Assembly (NCBI GenBank): GCA_021234535.1 | Contig: CM037850.1 | Coordinates: 14,236,114-14,300,113, forward strand | Length of the DNA: 64,000 nucleotides | Direction of reading: 5' to 3' | DNA from: Stichopus chloronotus | Lineage: Eukaryota > Echinodermata > Holothuroidea > Aspidochirotida > Stichopodidae | Part shown: piece by piece, positions 55,601 through 64,000 of the stretch | How the letters are laid out: each line of letters opens with the position of its first letter | Numbering within the stretch: position 1 is the stretch's first letter | Position numbers and translations under genes: made by a program | The notes under the pieces: model-generated | The model's database searches: none | The model's input: the letters and a program-made list of their open reading frames with translations, nothing else | What the model was told of the DNA's origin: nothing

Positions 55601-58600
55601 CCATACTTCAGAACAGTAATTGAGATATGGAAGAAATATTGCACAATATAACGCATACAAGGCCTTAGTATTTAAAAATTGACTGGCTTTATGAATGATT
55701 CCGATACGTTTAATAAGCTTTCTGGATACGTGAAGAATATGCTCTTTCCAATTAAGATTATGATCTATATATACACCAAGAAATTTAGTGACATAAACTC
55801 TATCGATATTAACATCATTTATAGTGATTACCCAATCGGAATTGATATTATGCTTGGAAAATAGCATATAATTAGTTTTATTAACATTAAGTGATAGCTT
55901 ATTCACTGCAAACCATACACTGAGTTTAAGAAGTTCATTACTTATCGTCCTGCATAGCGAATACATGTCATTATGAGAACAGAAAATGTTTACATCATCT
56001 GCAAAGAGTACAAATTTTAATAAGTTGGAGACCCTGCAAATATCATTGATGTATAAAATGAATAACGTTGGTCCGAGGATAGATCCTTGCGGTACTCCAC
56101 AAACTACGTTTCGTAATTCTGAACTTAAGTGATTAATTTGTACATATTGCCTTCTATTGTTCAAATAACTAGACAGCCAGTCATGAACTGTCCCACCGAA
56201 GCGCGTAATGCTCTAATTTCTTAAGTAATAAATGATGGTCTGTAGTGTCAAATCTCTTCTTCAAGTCAATGAAGACTCCAATGGTTAATTTTTCATTGTC
56301 CAGTGATGCATTGATTTCCTCAACTAATTGTAATAGTGCCATAGATGTAGAACGACCAGACCTGAAGCCATACTGACTTTCCTTACGGAGATTGAATTTG
56401 GAAACAAAGTTTTCTACTCTTTTATCAAATAACCTTTCAAGTATTTTAGAAAATGGTGGGAGCAAAGAAACTGGTCTATGATTATTGAACACATTTTTTC
56501 GCCAGACTTATGTAGGTATCACTTCAGCAATTTTCATGCCATCAGGAAATACTCCAGTGGAAAACGATTTATTACAGATAAAAATGAAAGGTTTTACGAC
56601 AAACGAGCTGATAAATTTGACCAATGACATGCTTAAATCATCTTAAATTTCTAGCAATATTCAAAACTTCACCTTTAGTGAAGACCATACCTATTGGCTG
56701 CAGGGCAACTTACTCACGGCAACCTAAGCTACATTTTGGCAAGGAGGTAATCCATGTGCTCATTTGGTTCTGCTCTTTGATTGACAGCAAATTCGAAAGA
56801 ACTTTATTCTATTATTCGAAAGAAAATCCACAGAGACCCATGGATTGTTTTGATTACACATGTGGAGGAGTTTTAGACGGGCTGTGGGAGGGAGGAGCTA
56901 AAAGTAAGTATTTGAGAGAATTGAAATTTTCTGGACGATGAGTGACTCTCTTTAAATTTTCAAGAAATGATACAAAGAAATGGGAAGTGTGTGTTTAATG
57001 AAAATGATACTACCCCGCAAACTGTTTATGTAAAACAAAACAGAATAAAAAGGGCAATTTTACCAAATAATATTAGGAATACTAGTACCAGTCCTACAAT
57101 GTGATTGATAACGGTCTGGTCTATCGTGCAATTTTGAAATTTCTATGTCAATCATGATTATTTTGAGCTAAAAAAATTGAGCTTACAATAGAAGTTTCAA
57201 TGGAAGTTTCAATAGTGCAATACAAAACTAATGGTGGGGTGACACTGAGGATGATTGATAGATGTTAAGAGTAAAACTGAAGTTGAGATTTCGCCTCAAT
57301 TTAGGGACATCATTTCTCTGAATTTCCATCACTTCTACTTTAAAATCTTCTTGGACGACATACGGAAGTATCATTTCAGTCTGACAAAAAAAAAAAAATA
57401 GAAAGTGAGTCAGCCACCTCCCAGCTGACAATAAGTGGGGGGGGGGGGCGTTTCTAAACAATAAATTGTCGAAATAAGTGACATTAATAATAAGTCACAG
57501 TAACTTATAGAAATAGCTATACTGAGATGACTCAACACAAATCAAAGAAAAAAATCTCTTTTAGTTGATGTTTCATATTCTTGTGATTGCATAATTATGC
57601 CAGCTTTATGCATGCGACGAAATGCTATAATAGTAACAGTAAGTGTACGATATTTTCATACAGCGTGTGTCTTATCTTTACTTATAGAAACATTCCAATA
57701 GTTTAATGCCCAAAACGCAAATAAGAACAAAATCTATTACTTTTTCTTCGATAGTTACTGAGATAACTTGTTTCTTGAACAAAATTTCGATGGAAGCTAA
57801 GATTATTTCTTGCCGTGCACTACATTCTTCGCCATGTTATGTGGACGAGTTAATTAAATCTAAATATCTAAATAAATATCTCATAGTGTGGTATATAAAT
57901 ACACCTAAAACAAAAGTTTAGGGAGGAGCACAAACATCATTTATATTGAATACTTCATCAAGAAGTTAGTTAATTTTGCGACCATAACTTTATAAAAGAA
58001 AGGTTAATGCGTATTCAATCTTTTGCGTAATCAAATGGGAGAATAGATACTTAACTGCGCCACTATCACATATATTTAGTTGGTATTTCTTTTGTGTGAC
58101 TTTTCCCTCTGTCCTTTGTATATGTTCTTCATTTTTTGTTATGAAAATGTGATTCAAATTTTTAAAAAGTAATACAGTGTTACTGGACCATTGTCGAACG
58201 GCACATTGAAACAGTGCGATAATCGACTCTCCATCTATGTTTGCTGTATACCCTCTCAATTCTTTGGAACGAAATTCTTCCACTCTGCTGGATTGAAATG
58301 GGGGACGACTGCAACCAAATTGAAAACTGCTCGAGATAAAATGTCAAAGTTTTCCATAGAGTGTACACATTTAACAGTGAGGGGGAACCTCGGAGCTTGT
58401 GGAATGGACATCAACAGCTTAGAAACCCACGTACATGACCCTGACTGTCCAAGTGTATACGCAATGCAGAGAGTGAGTATAATGACATTACTCTGATTAA
58501 AGGGAGATGCCATCATAGTCACCAAAGAATCAACCTCACTGTCTTCAGGTTTTTTTCCCTATAAACATACAGACACACACATAAAGAAATAGTACGTGAG

Positions 58601-60233
58601 GAATAAAGTAAAATTTTCTTTAAAACTGTACTTACAATTTATTCAATGTGTTTTGAATGCTGAACAGTAAATAAACAATTAAACGACATTAGCTTAAAAT
58701 CATGGAACCTGCTGGTACCTTATGTTATGGAGACAGAGCACCTGTAAAGCTCAGGAGTAAAATCACACAATGTTGCAGTCATGGTGTTGATAGTGGCCAA
58801 GGAATAAAGATTGGAAATGTCAAAATACTTGTTCCAATACTTGGTATTCTATAAAAGAGAGCTGTTTTTGAGTGCTCTATTTTAAGCATCAGTCATACAT
58901 TGTCATCCCAGACACAAATAATCTCGATCATTTTTTATAACACAAACTTACATGTTAGAAATAAAATCACATGGTCCGTTACATTTATAGAAAAAACGTA
59001 AATATAACAACTAAAACAATCGAAAAGACTAGACAATCCTGTAAATTGTGATTAGTAACAATCTGTATCTATCAAAAATATGAGAAGACTGGAATGTTAA
59101 TTGAAACATTGTATGATTGACATTGGTGGTTCACTGAAATTCATCATAAATCATAATTACTTTAGAGGATTTGAGTATAGAGAAGAAGCTGCACTAGAAA
59201 ACAGCAGACTGGCATTTTGGTTCATCACCACTCTATAATGCATTTGAAATTAATAATAGGTCAACGAAACTAACATCCACATATGGTTTATCTGTAAATC
59301 GATACCGTTTTTGACCAGAGATCTGGGGTAAATCTGTCAAAGATAAGTGTTAACCAGTTAAACTTGGTTAAATTCATTTTTTATTTGTTTTTGTGGAATC
59401 ACACGATTTCAATAGGCTGGTATGGCTTTGTGTACACCGGACAAGGAGAAACATTTATCCCTCACAGTTCTCTGCTACCAAGTTGATCTATAGTTTGAAG
59501 CAGCCAATCCTCCATGATATCGTACTTGATTAGGTTTCATCGAACAAGCAAACACTAACAATGATGGTATGACTCGATATCACCCCATGTTCTATCATGC
59601 AGATAGGGTTTTCTCGAGACAGGATTTTAGCACAATATGGAAATTCTGTGTGAACAAGGTGTTTGAAGCCACCGGGCTTACGAATATGAATGGTATTAGT
59701 CCAATGCCTGTATAAGATTAGTCCAATACCTGATTAAGTGAAATTTATACGGTATCTGCATGTGAGTAGTTAAAAAGTTGAGTAGTTAAAAAGTTGACTA
59801 ATGAGAGTTGTTCAATATATGAATGGTAGTAGTTAAGTACCTGGAAAAGATTAGTTTAATACATGAACGGAAGAACGTTCAAAACCTAATTAGAATTAAT
59901 TCAACACCTCTGTTAAATATTTTTTTCCTGTTGTCACATATGCACCAAGCAAACTTCGTCGGATTAATCATCGGCTGTTTAGGTATAATATTGCACAATA
60001 TTTTGACGTATATTATTGTTAACATCTTAATTTTGTGACCTATATTCTTTACTTACACCAACTATTTGTTTTTTCTTATGGTCAAGATGTCAAGCGATCT
60101 GATAAACGGGCACTTCACCACCAAGTGGGACATTTATACGAATGATCTTCTGTTAGCGTGTGACACACTGTTGGCTTATAAACCACAGACAAATTTTACA
60201 CAAATTGGGGTTCTTGGACCAACTTACCCATAG
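52503..60233 (+). CDS. Uncharacterised gene with a FLYWCH-like zinc finger, four phase-matched exons (5' end incomplete)
   Basis: Exons 52503-52675, 56788-56903, 58360-58472 and 60087-60233 join with phases 0/2, 2/1, 1/0 and 0 to a TAG stop, giving about 182 codons. The first encodes VSRNYYESLMQVKLKVF and ELSNRWITFINHQEFIFLRR. The second carries M-D-C-F-D-Y-T-C and G-L-W-E-G-G-A-K. The third gives K-C-x21-H-V-H followed by D-P-D-C-P. The published FLYWCH pattern is F/Y-L-F/Y-W-x-C-x(6-12)-C-x(17-22)-H-x-H; the final C-x21-H-x-H and H-D-P-D fit. The first cysteine sits in Y-x-C rather than W-x-C, 14 residues before the second. FLYWCH fingers bind DNA or protein in chromatin regulators and in Mutator-type transposases. 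A domesticated or active transposase origin is possible. Confidence 0.45.
52676..55239. other. Intron of the FLYWCH-like gene, gene-free part
   Basis: No further exon was recognised. It holds a 19-base poly-C run (53784..53802) and AT-rich DNA. The short open frame at 53849..54040 is hydrophobic AT-rich translation with no family match I can see. Confidence 0.4.
55240..56640 (-). mobile_element. CR1/jockey-type non-LTR retrotransposon, 5'-truncated, antisense in the intron
   Basis: Reading leftward the RT blocks are in order: FSTGVFPDGMKIAEVIPT, NHRPVSLLPPFSKILER, S-Q-Y-G-F-R-S-G-R-S-T, GVFIDLKKRFDTTDHHLL (motif A region), a frameshift near 56197, VHDWLSSYLNNRRQYV, GVPQGSILGPTLFILYIND (motif B), F-A-D-D (motif C), FLGVYIDHNLNWKEHI, LPYLNYCSEVWGN and, further on, SGVKLWNSLDDSIKQCKTLS. 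The catalytic aspartates of motifs A and C are present. The usual alanine of F-x-D-L-x-K-A-F-D is arginine. Stops at about 56510 and 55529 and the frameshift show it is dead. The endonuclease domain is missing. Confidence 0.92.
56788..56903 (+). CDS. FLYWCH-like gene, internal exon b
   Basis: Acceptor TTTGATTGACAG|C (phase 2) and a strong donor AAAA|GTAAGT (phase 1), 116 bases. It encodes KFERTLFYYSKENPQRPMDC then F-D-Y-T-C-G-G and G-L-W-E-G-G-A-K. It lies 150 bases beyond the antisense retrotransposon. Confidence 0.45.
56904..58359. other. Intron of the FLYWCH-like gene
   Basis: No other feature was seen apart from a G9 run near 57440 and AT-rich DNA. A minus-strand frame at 58256..58525 overlaps the next exon and looks like its shadow. 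Confidence 0.4.
58360..58472 (+). CDS. FLYWCH-like gene, internal exon c with C-x21-H-V-H
   Basis: Acceptor TTTTCCATAG|AG (phase 1) and donor AGA|GTGAGT (phase 0), 113 bases. It encodes C-T-H-L-T-V-R-G-N-L, then S-L-E-T-H-V-H-D-P-D-C-P. The spacing from cysteine to H-x-H is 21 residues, within the FLYWCH range of 17-22. Confidence 0.5.
59690..59920. repeat. Degenerate short repeats (ATTAGTCCAATRCCTG, GAGTAGTTAAAAAGTT)
   Basis: ATTAGTCCAATGCCTG and ATTAGTCCAATACCTG recur, followed by weaker variants ATTAGTTTAATACATG and ATTAATTCAACACCTC. GAGTAGTTAAAAAGTT occurs twice in tandem near 59767. The stretch is intronic and of low order. Confidence 0.55.
60087..60233 (+). CDS. FLYWCH-like gene, candidate last exon
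   Basis: After a T-rich tract and acceptor GGTCAAG|ATG the frame is open for 48 codons to TAG at 60231..60233, in phase 0 as required by exon c. It encodes SSDLINGHFTTKWDIYTNDL then L-L-A-C-D-T-L-L-A-Y-K-P-Q. It could also be a short independent ORF starting at the ATG. No family was recognised. Confidence 0.35.
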   Translation: MSSDLINGHFTTKWDIYTNDLLLACDTLLAYKPQTNFTQIGVLGPTYP

Positions 60234-60349
60234 GACTAGAAAATGATTTTTACTTTAGTGTAATTTCTTTTAGTATGAGTTGAGTATGTTGCAGGCATAT
60301 ATATATATGTATAGGGATAAATTGTATTTATCGAGAAACTACTTGAATT

Positions 60350-61661
60350 CATGGGGGTCAACCCTGAGGGAACGAGGGGACACGTCCCCCTCACATTTCC
60401 ATAGGTGTTGACATTGTATGAAATGTCCCCCCCCCCCCCACATTTCGTAAAAGTAATGTTTTTCGCTCACTTTTTGAATGTTAGATGGATATTGTAACAA
60501 TTATCGCCCACAGTTTTGGTGAGTGAATGATGTAATCGCTAAGCTGATATATGGTCATAAGGGAACACTGCCTGACCAATTTAGGTGTTTATATACCAAG
60601 GTTAGACTCATCCAAACATCCCAAGTACCAACATTTTCCGTGCGCTTCGCGCGCAGTGTTTTCTTTGTCGTGTGGACAAAAGAAGTCTATGGATTGACGC
60701 TCCACATAAATATACCAACAAAATTTCAAATTACCCGAAAAGAGAAGTGAGGTCAAAATCCTGTTGGCGATCGTGTATTTGAATGAATGATCAATATAAA
60801 CTCAGGGCCGTTGAGACCGCGGGAGGTCCAAACTAAAAAAAAAAACCTCAGAGCCATGATAGTCGGAAAATCTGAAATAGCAGTTAAAATTTTTCATATC
60901 TCACTCGAGCGCATATGACGTAAAACTTAGAAGCCAAGTGTTGGAATTTCTTATATAACAGTCTAGGGGTGAGGATAGTCAGAAAGTCTGCGATACCAAT
61001 TTTTTGGAACCTTTCATATCTCAATGTAGCACATTTTTATGCCTTCAAGAGAAGCCAAGTATTGCACTAGATTTCATCTAAGTTTAGCTATGTGCTCAAC
61101 CCCAAATATTTGCAAAGTGCTCAAAGAAAATTAAAGGGAATGGGTAATTTATAATGATTTTCGTATTACTTCAACCCCCATCTGATATGTATTTACAGTA
61201 CCATTTTTCATAGATTGATTTTTTTTTTACATGAATTGAGGAATTGCAGACATGGTATCCACCTATTTCAAGGCTGCAGCATAGGACGGTAGGGAAATGC
61301 CATTCCTGGCCATGTAGGAGTTTTGAAAAGCCCAATATTATCTTGTGAACTCCGAGCCAAGCGATGTTGGAGCTCCGCTTAGATAGTCCTGTCACACATG
61401 CCCTCAGGCCAGCCTCCCCCCCCCCCCCCGGTGCACTCAGATTGTCCTTTCTGCCTTAAGTCACTAGACCCTGGCGGCCCCCACCTTTCAATCATCAAAT
61501 TTATCATTTGTTTTAAAATATGCAATGTCTGACCAGTTTTACACTGTCAATACCATTCGAAGATACAGGATCCTTCATTCAAATGCTCACATTCTGCATG
61601 TGCGTCAGTTTGTCAAACATGCCCCCCCCCCCCCACATTTCAATTTAGATTGACGCCCCTG
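60350..61661. mobile_element. 1.3-kb hAT-like non-autonomous element with 8-base target duplication
   Basis: The left end CATGGGGGTCAACCCTGAGG and the right end, read inverted, CAGGGGCGTCAATCTAAATT share CA(T/G)GGG(G/C)GTCAA(C/T)C. The flanks CTTGAATT (60342..60349) and CTTGAATC (61662..61669) match at seven of eight positions. Inside are three poly-C runs (60427, 61416, 61622) and a direct repeat of about 105 bases (60857..60955 and 60971..61077: GATAGTC(G/A)GAAA(A/G)TCTG, TTTCATATCTCA, GAAGCCAAGT(G/A)TTG). A minus-strand 74-codon frame (61171..61395) is unassigned. Confidence 0.75.
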
Positions 61662-64000
61662 CTTGAATCCCACAATAAGAATGTAATTCCTTGCACATGT
61701 AGAACAACTGTATACTCTTCTACATTAATTATCTGCGTTACTGACTAGAAATGGGAGAAAATGATGAAAATGTTGGTGACATGTGAATTTACACAAAATG
61801 AAACCTACACACAAAATAGAAGGTCAAATAGTAGACAAAATGTATCTTTGGCAATCAAACTGTTGGAATAGTCTGCTGACTAACAGCTACCAAAAACCAA
61901 TCGTAAATTTGACCTTTGTCATTTCTTCAGATATCATATTGAACAAATGCATTCTTTAAACCTTAGAACCTGCAAACCTTATATGACCTTGCGAAACATA
62001 GGAGATAATTGTAACAATAAGTTTGAAATTCATGCAACTTGTACTTTGTTTGATATCGTGTTTACAAGTTTTGAATTTGCTTCAACCGTATTTACAAGAG
62101 GATCATAATGAAAAAAGGGCTACCACTGTAAACACTTAGACCTTTGGGGAAATTATATACCTTTGGTCTTTGGGGTTTCGTACATACTAAGTTATAATTA
62201 AAGGAAGCTATAATTTCTTCGGATACGTATAAGGTCGCTGTTACATTACTGTTCTCTAATTGTGTCGCCTATATATCGTTTGTACAAGCTGAGAGGTTTA
62301 CACACATGCACTTGAAATCTGAACTTCAGGTTATTTCAGTCAGTGTTCATCCTATGTAGACTGCTTCTACTTATATGATCCAAGTGAACTTTGATCCATC
62401 GTGAACATAAAAAGGGATTGCTTATCATCAACGGCTACGCACTTAATCAGCTTTGTTGTTGGACATTTTTCTCCTAATTTAAGGTATTCTCCTGCGTCTT
62501 TTATTAAGTAGTAAAGTAAACGTAGTTTCTTGAGAAGGAATTCATTTTACAGTCATTTGGACTTTGAACGATATTGGCCTCAGTTGACCTCGCCCTCCAC
62601 TAAGACCAATTGCTGTTATATACCCAACTTTGACTGTATACATACCGGTACCATAATTAAAGCAATTCCACTTTTCACATAGAGATATTATGTCAAACTT
62701 TTTCCAATCGTTGTCTTTTGTTTTTCTTTCTCGATGTACATTTATCGGTTTGTTCCTTTGTAATGTATCATCCCCTAATTATACTAGTATGATTACGTTT
62801 GTTACAATCTATAATATACGCAAACATTTACAGCAGTTTTATCTCCACAATTTCAAGTTGAAAAGTGTCCTGTTTTTGTTATTATAGTAACTTGAGGTGA
62901 GTACATAATAAAGAATACTTCTATTTCCTGCCTATCGTTGCCTTTGAGTTTCCAGGAAGGTGAACAAATACATATTGACACTTATAGACGTGAATGTATG
63001 TTTCCTTGGCCTCAATCATCGTAAATAACCCAGAGAGATTTGTAGACCCCTTCGGACCTCCACATATCTGCAATTACCATTATCGAGATGATTCAATAAA
63101 AGCCAGACCTATTTTGAGTCTAAATCACCAATCTTCATTTTAATGGAAATTAAACGGAAGCACTGAACTATTCATTTGCTTTAATTGAAAGCCAACTTTT
63201 GAAGAGGGCTACGTAGAGGTATCGTTCTGTTATTTTTTTAGAGTGAAACGATCTTACTGATGAAACCGGCGAATTCGATGAATAATACCTCCCCCCTTTT
63301 TTCTATAACTTTATGACTACAACTGACATTTGAATATAAGGTAGTGTTTTACCGCTGAACGGTATTCTGCTAAGTCTGTTCTTATGATGATGGATTCCAG
63401 GTGTATGCACATGCTGCCACACATTACCATAAAATACCAGTCTTCGTTAAATACAGTATTACATTAGTAAACATCTTGTCTGTACAGTAGATTCAGTAAG
63501 AGGGGCGTCAGTGTCGTATGCGCCGGGAGGTGTGCGTAATCAACCTAGAGTTGGCCGTACATGTGTATATGGGTGCAGCAGCATACAGGTATTACACTAA
63601 TTGACTTTATCAGATTTCTAATCGGGAGGAGATAGCCTAACACAAGCACCATAAAAGGCATTGGTAATCTTAACTCAGATAAGCACTGTCACGTGATAAG
63701 CAACAAACTTGTATTTCCAAATTGTTAGAGCCTTCAGACTATGTCTTTATTTCAAAACATTGTTCAATGGATTATGACTATAGTTGAAATCTCTTTCTAT
63801 AATACTGTAACGTACACTAATCGGAAGCAGAAATAAAATGTTACTAAATAAATTCTGGGCTTTCTTTCATGAATCTTTTAGTTCAAAGCACATTAATAGC
63901 CAAGGAAAGATTTCAGTACTTAAATAGAAAATGGCTGGAAAGTAAAGTTGTTAAAAAGTGATTCAAAAAGTGATGAAATCATGCAAAGGGAATTCTGGGC
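61662..64000. other. Gene-free right end with fragments of the DR1 repeat family
   Basis: Fragments such as TTTGATATCGTGTTTACAAG (about 62050) and CAGTTGACCTCGCCCTCCAC (about 62580) belong to the dispersed TGACCTTTGACCTCC family but are strongly diverged. I see no convincing exon on either strand to the end of the window. Confidence 0.45.

Noticed and set aside
58256..58525. Minus-strand 89-codon frame with a signal-peptide-like start
   Set aside because: It is the antisense of exon c of the FLYWCH-like gene. The plus-strand reading has fitting splice sites and phases, this one does not.

Overview
This is eukaryotic, animal nuclear DNA. It is AT-rich, with small exons split by GT-AG introns of one to several kilobases, and it is dense in decayed transposons. 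No prokaryotic operon, rRNA, tRNA or CRISPR array was seen. The gene content and the dispersed repeat built around TGACCTTTGACCTCC point to a marine invertebrate. An echinoderm, perhaps a sea cucumber, is my best guess, but that is inference.

The best-supported gene is a complete MON1 homologue on the minus strand (50179 down to 23194). MON1 is the Mon1-Ccz1 subunit that activates Rab7 on maturing endosomes. I rebuilt 14 coding exons. All splice phases agree and they give 545 codons, the length usual for animal MON1A/B. One intron appears to use a GC-AG splice pair. Another starts with a minisatellite that has multiplied the exon's own 5' splice site. A third holds a 26-base copy of the start of the preceding exon, complete with splice sites.

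Right of MON1 lies a plus-strand gene model whose last four exons (52503..60233) have matching phases. It ends in a cysteine/histidine pattern resembling a FLYWCH-type zinc finger (C-x21-H-x-H). A possible first exon at 49710 sits inside MON1 intron 1, so the two genes would overlap head to head. Far left (409..595, minus) is the first coding exon of a probable monocarboxylate-transporter-like (SLC16) gene that runs out of the window. A single THAP-like first exon lies at 17731..17808.

The rest is mostly mobile DNA and repeats: two CR1/jockey-type reverse transcriptase remnants, a third non-LTR C-terminal fragment, an internally deleted Penelope-like element, several hAT-like non-autonomous elements (one with a perfect 8-base target duplication, two more with 7 of 8 matches), a 1.3-kb GATATC-array element with TA target duplications inside a retrotransposon remnant, a hairpin element, a 158-base tandem satellite, and arrays of a family carrying perfect DR1 nuclear-receptor motifs.

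Layout: 0-3 kb, start of the SLC16-like gene and its upstream DNA; 3-23 kb, transposon and satellite country with one THAP-like exon; 23-50 kb, MON1; 50-60 kb, FLYWCH-like gene with an antisense retrotransposon in its intron; 60-64 kb, a hAT-like element and gene-free DNA.
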